Notes: generated by a model from the sequence alone, not told the origin. A DNA stretch of 9,724 bases from an uncultured Chromatiaceae bacterium (GCA_946481195.1 CAMLNG010000106.1:1-9724); one strand, 5' to 3'. Positions 1-7,337 are shown, counted from the stretch's first letter. Made by a program: numbers and translations.

Positions 1-10
1 CCAGCAGCTG

Positions 11-820
11 CTAGCGACCGTCGGTCAGTCCGGGCAGATTTAAATCGTCACATCGGTCCACCTGCAGCAGTAGTTGCTGCAGTTTTTCCAGATGTTCCAG
101 CCGAATGACGTGCGGGTGCCAGCCAAGACCACTGACGATGTCTTTAATCGTTTTAATGGTACCTGAAGTACCAACAGCCTGCTGCCAGCCAGTGGCTTTA
201 TAACCGGTGTAAATATTTTCCAGTTCCTGTTCGGCCAGCAACAAGGCACGCTCAAAGCGTTTTGGACTGATTTTGCCCTTCTGGAAGAAAAATTTGGCAA
301 AACTGACACAACCCATATTGCGGCTCGCCAGTTTCAGCGGCTGAAAATCCACGCCAATGGCAAACTCAGTGCTGCCACCACCGATATCGATGACTAAGCG
401 CTGACCCGTGTAAGTTTCGAAATGTGCCACACCCTGATAAATCAGACGGGCTTCTTCCTGACCTGCGATCACTTCAATCGGAAATGGGAAGATATCCTGT
501 GCCTGTTGTAAAAAGCGGGCGCTGTTTTTGGCGCGACGCAGTGTATAAGTGGCGATCACCCGCACCGCTTGCGGCGGCATATCTTTTAAGGTGACAGCGA
601 ACTGACGTAAGACGCTGAGGCCACGTTGCATTGCTTCGTCGCTAAGCATCTGTTGTTCATCCAGCCCGTCGGCCAGCTGCACTTTTTGTTTTTCCCGGTG
701 CAGCAATTGCAAGGCGCCATCGACAATGCGTGCTATCACCAAGTGGAAACTGTTCGAGCCAAGGTCAACAGCCGCGATAAGTTCCGCGGCTGACAATGCA
801 TTGGGCGTCAAATGGGTCAT
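11..820 (-). CDS. ppx: Exopolyphosphatase Ppx, N-terminal part ending at an in-frame amber codon
   Basis: Ppx removes terminal phosphates from inorganic polyphosphate in the cytoplasm and opposes Ppk. The 269-residue frame shows the Ppx/GppA actin-like fold: the first phosphate-binding motif DLGSNSFHL at residues 19-27, EEAR at 122-125, and the second motif VIDIGGGSTE at 143-152, with the acidic residues (D145, E152) expected to bind metal and substrate. E. coli Ppx has about 510 residues, so the end of domain II and the C-terminal HD-like region are missing. The stop is TAG (positions 13-11). The next codons (CAG CTG CTG) still fit the Ppx sequence that normally follows the LPGL-x-x-x-R motif, so this looks like a nonsense change rather than a natural end. 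The ATG overlaps the ppk stop (ATGA), implying translational coupling. Identity is certain; whether the gene is broken, read through or misread cannot be settled here. Confidence 0.9.
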   Translation of the reverse strand: MTHLTPNALSAAELIAAVDLGSNSFHLVIARIVDGALQLLHREKQKVQLADGLDEQQMLSDEAMQRGLSVLRQFAVTLKDMPPQAVRVIATYTLRRAKNSARFLQQAQDIFPFPIEVIAGQEEARLIYQGVAHFETYTGQRLVIDIGGGSTEFAIGVDFQPLKLASRNMGCVSFAKFFFQKGKISPKRFERALLLAEQELENIYTGYKATGWQQAVGTSGTIKTIKDIVSGLGWHPHVIRLEHLEKLQQLLLQVDRCDDLNLPGLTDGR

Positions 821-2937
821 AAATCTGCCTGTATGGTCGGTCCCAGCTGCTGACTGGCGAGATAGTCATAAATCGCCTGCTGAGACCTGATACTTTTTTT
901 GTTGCCCCTTTTGACATAGGGGTTGCTCTGATCGCTGTCGATTAGCCTGGCTTTGACGTTGTCATTCCACTGCAAATCGAGGATCGTCATAATTTGTTGC
1001 TTAATCCGCGCATTATAGATCGGTACGCCCACTTCGACCCGCTGTTCGATATTACGCGTCATCCAGTCGGCCGACGACAGGTACAAATCGATATCGCCGC
1101 CATTAAAGAACTGATAAACGCGGGCATGTTCCAGGTAACGATCTAACACGCTGATCACTTTAATATTGTGGCTTTTACCTGGGATGCCAGGGATTAAAGA
1201 GCACATACCCCGCACGATAATCCGCACTTTAACCCCAGCCTGACTGGCTTTATACAGCATCTCGACTATCGGGTCATCGACCAGATTATTCAGTTTTAAC
1301 AGGATCTCAGCTTTGCGCCCGCTCAAAGCAAAGTCGATTTCCCGTTGAATTAAGCTGTTCAGCTTAGGTCGGCTCCAGGTGGGAGAGACAATTAAATGCT
1401 TGAATACAAATGGCTTATAGCTGTATTCGACAAACTCAAACACCTGATCTACTTCGTCACAAATTTCGGTATGGCAGGTGAACAGACTCATATCGGTATA
1501 AATCCGGGCGGTTTTTTCATTAAAATTGCCGGTGCCGATATGGGCATATTTCACCAGGCCGCCTTTTTCTTCACGACTGATAATGCAGAGTTTGGAGTGG
1601 ATTTTTAGTGTGGTCAGGCCAAACACCACCTGGACACCGGCCTGTGTCATACGCCGCGCCCACTGAATGTTGTTTTCTTCATCAAAGCGGGCTTTGAGCT
1701 CAACAACTACAGTGACTTTTTTGCCATTACGCACCGCATCCAGCAACGAATGGATCACCCGGGAGTTTTTCGCCACCCGATACATGGTCATCTTGATGGA
1801 TTTTACTTTTGGGTCAAAAGACGCCTGCCGGATCCATTCGGTGAAATAAGTAAAGTTATGGTACGGGTAGTGCAGTAACACATCGTGATTGCGGATCGCA
1901 TCAAAAGTCGTGTTGTATTGCTCAAAGTCCGGGCTTGGCAATGGTGGCAGTGGCGGAAACTCAAGGCTGGCATGGCCGGTATAAGGGAAGCTGATAAAAT
2001 CTTTAAAGTTGCGGTAGCGTCCGCCGGGGATCAGCGCGTCCAAGGTATTGGCGCCGAGCAATTTGCGCAAAATCTTCAGCATATGCTCTGGCATGTTCAC
2101 GTCATACACCAGCCGCACCGGCTCAGACTCCAGTCGTTGCCGGATGCCGTGTGACATTTTGTCCAGCAGGCTCTGATCCAGCGATTCACTCAGGTCATAT
2201 TCGGCGTCTTTGGTGAGCTTCATCGAATAGGCCTGGATCTCACAGAAATCAAAGAAACCGGCGAACAAATCGTGCAGACAGTGAATGATCACGTCATCAA
2301 GCATCATAAACTGATGGCGGTACCGCCCTTTGCGTTTGGTGCGGTTCAGTGCGATTGGCAGCTCCAGGAACCGCGACACATCGTCGGTCGGCACCTGTAC
2401 TATGGCGTACTCAGGTTTGCCTTTGCCGGTCATTTCGACCATCAGGTACGTGGCGTTATCCTCGAGGCGTTTTGACAGCTGCAGGTGTTCGTTTGACAGC
2501 AAAATAGGCGAAATATGCCGCAACACCTTTTCTTTGAAATAGGATTTTACCCAGGCACTTTGTGATTCATTGAGTTTATGCTGGTCGATAAATTCAATAT
2601 TGTGCTTACGCAATCCAAGCTGCAGGTCCATATGGATGGCATTAAACTTTGCGCCTAACCGTAAGACAAACTGTTGAATTTGCTTTAATAAATCTTCAGT
2701 CTGGCTGGCGTCTTCATCATGGTACTTCTGCAGCATGATGCGGCGTTTAACATCCGCCACCCGCACCCGGTAAAACTCATCCATATTGTTGGAGTAAATG
2801 CCAAGAAAGCGTAACCGCTCAATCAACGGATTGCGTTCATCTGCCGCTTCCTGTAACACACGTTCGTTAAAGGCAAGCCAGCTCAGTTCTTTCGGGAAAA
2901 AATGTGTCGGGTGTTCTGCATTGCGTTGTAATTCCAT
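817..2937 (-). CDS. ppk1: Polyphosphate kinase 1 (Ppk1)
   Basis: Ppk1 reversibly transfers the gamma-phosphate of ATP onto a growing inorganic polyphosphate chain through a phosphohistidine enzyme. The 706-residue product is full length (E. coli 688). Domains in order: N-terminal ATP-base-binding helical domain (about 10-115, beginning ELSWLAFNERVL), head domain (about 120-320), then two phospholipase-D-like catalytic domains (about 325-510 and 515-695). The expected histidines are present: H447 in KIHSKL, matching the autophosphorylated H435 of E. coli, and H604 in LEHARVY, matching H592. The 157-residue distance between them is the same as in E. coli. The stop TGA overlaps the ppx ATG by four bases. 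The ATG at 2937 has only a weak GGA ribosome-binding site about 8 bases upstream, and no better in-frame start was seen. Three Pho-box-like half-sites lie 42-70 bases upstream, suggesting PhoB control. Confidence 0.98.
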   Translation of the reverse strand: MELQRNAEHPTHFFPKELSWLAFNERVLQEAADERNPLIERLRFLGIYSNNMDEFYRVRVADVKRRIMLQKYHDEDASQTEDLLKQIQQFVLRLGAKFNAIHMDLQLGLRKHNIEFIDQHKLNESQSAWVKSYFKEKVLRHISPILLSNEHLQLSKRLEDNATYLMVEMTGKGKPEYAIVQVPTDDVSRFLELPIALNRTKRKGRYRHQFMMLDDVIIHCLHDLFAGFFDFCEIQAYSMKLTKDAEYDLSESLDQSLLDKMSHGIRQRLESEPVRLVYDVNMPEHMLKILRKLLGANTLDALIPGGRYRNFKDFISFPYTGHASLEFPPLPPLPSPDFEQYNTTFDAIRNHDVLLHYPYHNFTYFTEWIRQASFDPKVKSIKMTMYRVAKNSRVIHSLLDAVRNGKKVTVVVELKARFDEENNIQWARRMTQAGVQVVFGLTTLKIHSKLCIISREEKGGLVKYAHIGTGNFNEKTARIYTDMSLFTCHTEICDEVDQVFEFVEYSYKPFVFKHLIVSPTWSRPKLNSLIQREIDFALSGRKAEILLKLNNLVDDPIVEMLYKASQAGVKVRIIVRGMCSLIPGIPGKSHNIKVISVLDRYLEHARVYQFFNGGDIDLYLSSADWMTRNIEQRVEVGVPIYNARIKQQIMTILDLQWNDNVKARLIDSDQSNPYVKRGNKKSIRSQQAIYDYLASQQLGPTIQADL

Positions 2938-2978
2938 ACCGATTCCATCACAGCGGGAGAGGGGCCTGCGCTTAATCT

Positions 2979-3007
2979 ATGGCAGTTTGATGAAAGATTT
3001 ATGAATA
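2979..3007 (-). promoter_or_regulatory. Candidate Pho box (three tandem half-sites) upstream of ppk
   Basis: Read towards ppk, three 7-mers follow each other at exact 11-bp spacing: TATTCAT (3007-3001), CTTTCAT (2996-2990) and CTGCCAT (2985-2979). They match the PhoB half-site CTGTCAT at 4/7, 6/7 and 6/7. The 4-bp spacers are AAAT and CAAA, close to the A/T-rich consensus. The site points at ppk and starts 42 bases before its ATG. No convincing -10 hexamer lies the usual 10-12 bases downstream, where the DNA is GC-rich. TAGATT at 2979-2974 overlaps the site by one base. The site is therefore a candidate, not a mapped promoter. Confidence 0.6.
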
Positions 3008-3009
3008 AG

Positions 3010-3042
3010 ATAGCCCGTCACGTCTGAAGATGCACGGGCTAT
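3010..3042 (-). terminator. Hairpin terminator downstream of the ACT-domain gene
   Basis: Perfect 9-bp arms ATAGCCCGT (3010-3018) and ACGGGCTAT (3034-3042) enclose a 15-base loop that can form a small inner stem (3021-3024 with 3029-3032) capped by TGAA. On the minus strand the hairpin is followed by a modestly T-rich stretch (CTTATTCAT), which fits an intrinsic terminator of moderate strength 18 bases after the stop of the upstream gene. The plus-strand side has no T-run and no gene that would need it. It ends two bases before the ppk Pho-box cluster. Confidence 0.65.
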
Positions 3043-3059
3043 TCTGGGCACAACGCAGC

Positions 3060-3566
3060 TCAGTTCAGATTTTCGACATCGACCATCACATCGGACGCAA
3101 TATCTTCCAGCGCCCGCACCACTTCGTCTTTGTTCAACCCTTCCGGTAATTCGACTGTGGCAATGGCATTAAACAAAGGCACGCCCCAATTTGGCGCACT
3201 TTGTTTTGAACTCTCGAAATGGATGATATTGGTACCTTTATGTTTAATGACAGACGACAATTCGCGGACTATGCCCGGTCTGTCGTTGCCGGTGATGACA
3301 AAACGTAGCAGTTTTTGCTGATTAACGCGGGAGTCCACCCCATGCTGTACGCGGATATCCAGATCCTTCATTTGCTGCAGTGCTGCGGTCAGGGCCGCAA
3401 CATGTTGTTCTGCCACTTCAACCTGTAAAATCCCGGCGAAGTAACCAGCCAGATGACTGAGGTTACTGGCCGTCCAATTGCCGTGATATTCGGCAATTAA
3501 CGTCGCAAGCTGTTCGACCAGGCCGGCTTTATCCTGACCAATCAGCGTTAAAACCAACTGCTTCAT
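3060..3566 (-). CDS. GcvR-like protein with two ACT domains
   Basis: A 168-residue cytoplasmic protein made of two ACT domains, roughly residues 3-72 and 87-165. Each begins with the typical beta-strand and glycine-containing turn: GQDKAGLV at 10-17 and GNDRPGIV at 93-100. ACT domains usually bind small ligands, often amino acids. The best-known relative is E. coli GcvR (190 aa), which binds glycine and restrains the activator GcvA of the glycine cleavage operon. The segment around residues 36-50 (SHLAGYFAGILQVEV) resembles a GcvR-like paralogue common in marine gammaproteobacteria rather than classical GcvR, so no symbol is given and the ligand is unknown. The ATG at 3566 has a good ribosome-binding site, AAGGA, 8 bases upstream. 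The gene has its own terminator and no evident functional link to phosphate genes; it may be a simple neighbour. Confidence 0.88.
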   Translation of the reverse strand: MKQLVLTLIGQDKAGLVEQLATLIAEYHGNWTASNLSHLAGYFAGILQVEVAEQHVAALTAALQQMKDLDIRVQHGVDSRVNQQKLLRFVITGNDRPGIVRELSSVIKHKGTNIIHFESSKQSAPNWGVPLFNAIATVELPEGLNKDEVVRALEDIASDVMVDVENLN

Positions 3567-3591
3567 AGCGCATTTCCTTGTTTTAATACTT

Positions 3592-3612
3592 CGCTGAAAA
3601 CGAAAGTCAGCG
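3592..3612. repeat. Inverted repeat in the leader of the ACT-domain gene
   Basis: Exact 6-bp arms CGCTGA (3592-3597) and TCAGCG (3607-3612) are separated by nine bases, 26 bases upstream of the ACT gene's ATG. It could be an operator palindrome or a small leader hairpin. An arm pair this short can occur by chance. Confidence 0.3.
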
Positions 3613-3776
3613 TGAAATATATATCATTAAAAAATATAATTTTTGTTATGGAGCGGGCTTGACCCTGCTACGAAAACAGATACGTCCGGGTGCCCAGCCT
3701 GCCAAAACTATAGCCAGTCGGTTTGAAAACACAACACCACTAATCGATTTTCCAGGAATTTGCGCTGCAGATTTAT

Positions 3777-3794
3777 CCGTCATAATAGTGTCAT
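3777..3794 (+). promoter_or_regulatory. Pho box upstream of pstS
   Basis: CCGTCAT-AATA-GTGTCAT matches the PhoB box (two CTGTCAT half-sites with a 4-bp A/T spacer) with one mismatch in each half-site. A weaker third half-site, ACGCCAT (3799-3805, 4/7), continues the 11-bp spacing. It lies upstream of a phosphate-binding-protein gene, the classic Pho-regulon target, and is followed at the right distance by a good -10 element. Confidence 0.85.
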
Positions 3795-3804
3795 ATTTAC
3801 GCCA

Positions 3805-3810
3805 TATGAT
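3805..3810 (+). promoter_or_regulatory. -10 element of the pstS promoter
   Basis: TATGAT differs from TATAAT at one base and begins 10 bases after the Pho box. This is the spacing expected when PhoB replaces a -35 element. Transcription would start near 3816-3819, leaving a leader of about 47 bases. Confidence 0.72.
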
Positions 3811-3864
3811 GCGAAGCGTGAACTTCAGGCACAGGCCTGCGAATGCCAACATGAGGACTTTAAG

Positions 3865-4842
3865 GTGAAAACTTTTAAAATTTTATCTACAGCGGCGCTG
3901 GTTGCTGCAACATTCAGTTTTCAAACCGCCGCGGTGACTAAAGTCGACCCGGCATTACCTGAGTACCAGAAAGCCTCTGGCGTATCAGGCAACATCTCCA
4001 GCATCGGTTCAGACACGCTGAATAACCTGATGACGCTGTGGGCTGAAGATTACCGTAAACTGTACCCAAATGTGAATATTCAGATTCAGGGTGCCGGCTC
4101 TTCAACAGCGCCAACAGCACTGACTGAAGGCACTGCTAACTTCGGCCCGATGAGCCGTGCGATGAAGCCAAGTGAAATTCAGGCATTTGAAGCCAAATTC
4201 GGCTACAAGCCAACAGCGGTTCCGGTTGCAGTAGATTTACTGGCTGTGTATGTCAACAAAGATAACCCGATCAAAGGCCTGACCATGGCACAGGTTGATG
4301 CGGTTTTTTCGGCAACCCGTAAATGTGGCTACAAAGAAGACGTGACACGCTGGGGTCAGTTAGGTCTGGACGGCGCCTGGGCAAACCGTGACTTCACCAT
4401 GTACAGCCGTAACGCGGTATCAGGCACTTATGGTTACTTCAAAGAACACGCACTGTGTAAAGGCGACTTTAAATCCAGCATCAACGAGCAGCCAGGTTCT
4501 GCGTCTGTAGTGCAGGGCGTCAGCGAATCTATCAACGGTATTGGTTACTCAGGTATTGGTTATGTCACTTCTGGTGTGCGTGCGCTGCCATTAGCGAAAA
4601 AAGAAGGTTCGCCATTTGTTGAACCAACTGCAGACCATGCATTGGATGGCAAATATCCGCTGTCGCGTTTCCTGTTTGTTTATGTGAATAAACACCCAAA
4701 CAAAGAACTGACACCAATGGAACGTGAATTTATCAAACTGGTGTTATCAAAACGCGGTCAGGAAATTGTGGTACGTGACGGTTATGTACCGGTACCAAAC
4801 AAAGTTGCGGCAAAAACACTGGCCGAGCTTGGTATCAAATAA
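3865..4842 (+). CDS. pstS: Periplasmic phosphate-binding protein PstS of the Pst ABC transporter
   Basis: PstS captures inorganic phosphate in the periplasm and delivers it to the PstCAB transporter. The product has 325 residues. The start is taken as GTG at 3865 because GAGGA (3853-3857) lies 7 bases upstream and a clear Sec signal peptide follows (MKTFKI, a hydrophobic core, cleavage likely after QTAA at residue 23). An upstream TTG at 3760 keeps the frame open but lies before the promoter. The mature protein has the PBP-like fold with phosphate-contacting loops SIGSDTL (46-52), [11 protein letters not shown] (76-86), PMSR (95-98) and R182-x3-SGT (186-188). Two cysteines (C154, C198) could form a disulfide in the periplasm. 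The sequence resembles the SphX/PstS-like branch seen in marine gammaproteobacteria more than E. coli PstS. It is a one-gene transcription unit with its own Pho box and terminator. Confidence 0.96.
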   Translation: MKTFKILSTAALVAATFSFQTAAVTKVDPALPEYQKASGVSGNISSIGSDTLNNLMTLWAEDYRKLYPNVNIQIQGAGSSTAPTALTEGTANFGPMSRAMKPSEIQAFEAKFGYKPTAVPVAVDLLAVYVNKDNPIKGLTMAQVDAVFSATRKCGYKEDVTRWGQLGLDGAWANRDFTMYSRNAVSGTYGYFKEHALCKGDFKSSINEQPGSASVVQGVSESINGIGYSGIGYVTSGVRALPLAKKEGSPFVEPTADHALDGKYPLSRFLFVYVNKHPNKELTPMEREFIKLVLSKRGQEIVVRDGYVPVPNKVAAKTLAELGIK

Positions 4843-4858
4843 TTATCAACAACTGAAC

Positions 4859-4881
4859 AAGGCGCCCACGGGCGCCTTTTT
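4859..4881 (+). terminator. Intrinsic terminator after pstS
   Basis: An 8-bp stem, AAGGCGCC (4859-4866) with GGCGCCTT (4871-4878), closes a CACG tetraloop and runs into five T residues (4877-4881). It begins 16 bases after the pstS stop. It should end most pstS transcripts before pstC; leakage would give a minor pstSCAB message. Confidence 0.93.
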
Positions 4882-4971
4882 ACGTTTCGAGATGGGGCTC
4901 AAGGTCGCCATGCAGCGGAGATTTCAGCGCGGTGGCGGTTGAATATTGCCAAATTATGACAAAAAATCTCT

Positions 4972-4989
4972 TTGTAATATTTCTGACAT
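4972..4989 (+). promoter_or_regulatory. Candidate Pho box upstream of pstC
   Basis: TTGTAAT-ATTT-CTGACAT gives PhoB half-sites matching CTGTCAT at 5/7 and 6/7 in the correct 11-bp register. A poor third copy (CTCATCT, 4994-5000, 3/7) follows after AAAA. It lies 53 bases before the pstC ATG and downstream of the pstS terminator. The -10 region is weak: TAAGCT at 5000-5005 matches only half of TATAAT. It is plausible as the PhoB-dependent promoter of pstCAB, but weaker than the pstS site. Confidence 0.55.
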
Positions 4990-5042
4990 AAAACTCATCT
5001 AAGCTTTGCAGCATCCGAAAAGTCAGTCCTGGATGTGTAAAC

Positions 5043-7322
5043 ATGCAACAGACCTCCACGTCAGCGCCAGTTACTGCAAGGCAATCCTTATTGCCAAGTG
5101 GTGAAAAACGCGCCCGTCTGCGCCGTTGGCGCAGTTTTAAAGACAAAATGTCCAAGTACGGCATCGCCTTTGCCGGTATCAGCGTGGTCGCAGCTTTTGC
5201 GACTATTTTCATTTATCTGTTCTCCGAAGTCGGGCCGATATTCTCTTCGGCAAGCGTCGAGCCAGCGCAGAGTTACCAAATTAACAGCGATAAACCGCTG
5301 TATACCAATCTGGAACGCTACAGCGAAGTCGGTCTGAATGTTTCCGCCAGTGGCGAGCTGGCATTTTTTGATGCGATGACAGGCGCTGCGGGTGAGAAAG
5401 TCCAGCTGGTGTTACCTGCCAATACCACGATTTCAGCTTTTGCCCGTGGCGAACCCCGTTCCGGCTTGTTGGCACTGGGTTTGTCCAACGGCCAGGCGCT
5501 GGTGATTAAACACGAATACAACCTGAGCTACCCGAACGACAAACGGAAAGTGGTGCCGGTCGTGACTTATCCGCTTGGCGAAACGCCGCTGGATTTAAAC
5601 CCCGGGCAGGCACTGAAAAGTCTGGCGGTGCAGGAAGGCAGTGCTGGCACTGCATTAGTGGCCTTCAGTGCCGATGGCAAGCTCAGTTACCATGTGTTTG
5701 AAGCTCAAACTGAGTTTATGACCGGTGAAACCACGTTGGTTCGTACCGATTACGCCCTGCCAGATGCACCGGCCAATGTCAGCCGGATCTTACTGGATAC
5801 GACGTTACACAATTTGTTCATCGCCGAAGGCAACGAGAAGATTCACTATTACGACGTCACAGATCCTGCGCAGGCGCGTTATGTCGAAGCCGTCAATGCC
5901 GTGGCAAAAGGGCAGCAGGTCACCGCGGTTGAGTTTCTGGTCGGCGCCGTGTCGCTGATTGTCGGTAGTTCAGACGGTAGCCTGAGCCAGTGGTTTTTGG
6001 TACGCGACGAGCATAACAATTTTCATTTAAAACATATCCGTGATTTTGCACAGCATCCGGCGGCCATTCGCCAGATTGAACCAGAGTACTCGCGCAAAGG
6101 CTTCCTGGCGCTGGATACCTCAGGTCATTTAGGCATTCACTACGGTACTTCAGCCCGCACTTTGTCGCTGGAACCACTGGCTGAAGGCACAAGCTTTGAG
6201 CGCATTGCCATCAGCCCGATTAACACCGCTTTACTGGCTTTTGCCGGCGACGGCAAAGTACAGCGTTTTACGCTGGAAAATGCGCACCCGGACGTGAGCT
6301 GGAAAGCGATGTGGAATGAAGTCTGGTACGAAGGCCGTGGCGAAAAAGACTATATCTGGCAGGCATCTTCAGGCTCTGACGAGTTTGAAGCAAAAATGAG
6401 CCTGGTGCCACTGGCGCTCGGTACCCTAAAAGCAGCGTTGTTCGCCATGTTGTTTGCTACGCCGCTGGCCATCATGAGTGCGCTTTATACCGCTTACTTC
6501 ATGACGCCGAAACTGCGCGGCAAGGTAAAGCCGACTATTGAAATCATGGCGGCACTGCCAACGGTAATTTTGGGTTTCCTCGCCGGTTTGTGGCTGGCAC
6601 CTTTTGTTGAAAAATACTTAAGTGCAGTCTTTGCCATCCTGCTGCTGTTGCCGCTGATGATGTTATTGACGGCTTACCTGTGGCGCTTTGTCCCGCGCAG
6701 CTGGCGTGAGCGTTTTGGTCTGGGCTGGGAAGTGGTGGTCCTGATCCCGATGATCATCGGCTTCATCTGGTTATGTGTCAGCTTAAGCCCGGCCGTCGAT
6801 CAGCTGTTTTTCAACGGCAGCCTGCGCCAGTGGTTTACTGACAATGGCATTACTTATGACCAGCGTAATGCCCTGGTGGTCGGAATTGCGATGGGGTTTG
6901 CTGTCATTCCTAATATTTTCTCTATTGCTGAAGATGCGGTGTTTAACGTGCCTCGCCATTTAACCCAAGGTTCGTTAGCGCTGGGGGCGACACCGTGGCA
7001 GACGATGATGGGCGTGGTGTTACCCACCGCAAGCCCGGGTATTTTCGCTGCTGTGATGGTTGGTTTTGGTCGTGCTGTTGGGGAAACGATGATTGTGCTG
7101 ATGGCGACCGGGAACAGCCCGGTGGTGAATTTCAACCTGTTTGAAGGCATGCGCACTTTGTCCGCCAATATCGCGGTGGAGTTACCCGAAACCGCAGTGG
7201 GCAGTACTCACTTCCGCGTGTTATTCCTAGCCGCGTTGGTGCTGTTTGTCTTTACCTTTATTTTCAACACGTTGGCAGAAGTGATTCGTCAGCGGTTACG
7301 TCAACGCTTCAGTAATCTGTAA
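5043..7322 (+). CDS. pstC: Pst phosphate transporter permease PstC, long form with a large periplasmic domain
   Basis: PstC is one of the two inner-membrane channel subunits of the Pst ABC transporter. At 759 residues it is more than twice the E. coli protein (319). A basic cytoplasmic tail (1-36) leads to TM1 (about 38-60). Residues about 65-450 form a soluble, presumably periplasmic region rich in short beta-strands with recurring G-D/S-G turns (SADGKLSYHV, SSDGSLSQWF, AGDGKVQRF), suggesting a beta-propeller-like domain. The permease proper follows (about 453-747) with several hydrophobic helices, the EAA-type loop that contacts PstB (about 630-661), and the conserved RAxGE motif (R677, E681). 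The ATG at 5043 has only a weak GGA ribosome-binding site 9 bases upstream. Such long PstC proteins are known in Pseudomonas and marine gammaproteobacteria, so the extension is probably genuine. The role of the extra domain is not established. Confidence 0.95.
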   Translation: MQQTSTSAPVTARQSLLPSGEKRARLRRWRSFKDKMSKYGIAFAGISVVAAFATIFIYLFSEVGPIFSSASVEPAQSYQINSDKPLYTNLERYSEVGLNVSASGELAFFDAMTGAAGEKVQLVLPANTTISAFARGEPRSGLLALGLSNGQALVIKHEYNLSYPNDKRKVVPVVTYPLGETPLDLNPGQALKSLAVQEGSAGTALVAFSADGKLSYHVFEAQTEFMTGETTLVRTDYALPDAPANVSRILLDTTLHNLFIAEGNEKIHYYDVTDPAQARYVEAVNAVAKGQQVTAVEFLVGAVSLIVGSSDGSLSQWFLVRDEHNNFHLKHIRDFAQHPAAIRQIEPEYSRKGFLALDTSGHLGIHYGTSARTLSLEPLAEGTSFERIAISPINTALLAFAGDGKVQRFTLENAHPDVSWKAMWNEVWYEGRGEKDYIWQASSGSDEFEAKMSLVPLALGTLKAALFAMLFATPLAIMSALYTAYFMTPKLRGKVKPTIEIMAALPTVILGFLAGLWLAPFVEKYLSAVFAILLLLPLMMLLTAYLWRFVPRSWRERFGLGWEVVVLIPMIIGFIWLCVSLSPAVDQLFFNGSLRQWFTDNGITYDQRNALVVGIAMGFAVIPNIFSIAEDAVFNVPRHLTQGSLALGATPWQTMMGVVLPTASPGIFAAVMVGFGRAVGETMIVLMATGNSPVVNFNLFEGMRTLSANIAVELPETAVGSTHFRVLFLAALVLFVFTFIFNTLAEVIRQRLRQRFSNL

Positions 7323-7337
7323 TTCGGAGTGAACGGC

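Larger units (their letters stand above)
3567..3864. other. Divergent intergenic region between the ACT-domain gene and pstS
   Basis: This 298-base gap holds the outward-facing control signals of two divergent genes. Next to the ACT gene is a strongly A/T-rich block (about 3616-3646) that probably contains its promoter, although no clear -35/-10 pair could be fixed. On the pstS side are a Pho box, a -10 hexamer and a ribosome-binding site. The middle part (about 3655-3770) shows nothing recognisable. Short open frames cross it on both strands but have no ribosome-binding site or family resemblance. Confidence 0.6.

Noticed and set aside
1396..3004. Plus-strand open frames opposite ppk
   Set aside because: Antisense shadows of a well-conserved gene, with no independent start signals or homology.
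3651..3670. Possible hairpin around GAGCGGGCTTGACCCTGCT
   Set aside because: The pairing is short and imperfect, with no T-run and no gene end nearby.
3760..3864. N-terminal extension of pstS starting at TTG 3760
   Set aside because: It spans the Pho box and -10 element, has no ribosome-binding site and would bury the signal peptide. GTG 3865 with GAGGA fits far better.
3646..3868. Short overlapping open frames on both strands between the ACT gene and pstS
   Set aside because: No ribosome-binding site and no recognisable family; they run across the pstS promoter. Treated as chance frames.
4906..4937. Inverted repeat CGCCA/TGGCG upstream of pstC
   Set aside because: Only 5-6 bp with a 22-base loop; expected by chance.
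5043..7322. PstC as an accidental fusion of an unrelated propeller gene with a permease
   Set aside because: The frame is continuous, the first TM segment lies before the domain as in a natural insertion, PstA is similarly long, and long PstC proteins are known in related groups.
7329..7337. GTG start for pstA at 7329
   Set aside because: The GTG overlaps the GGAG ribosome-binding site that serves ATG 7338.
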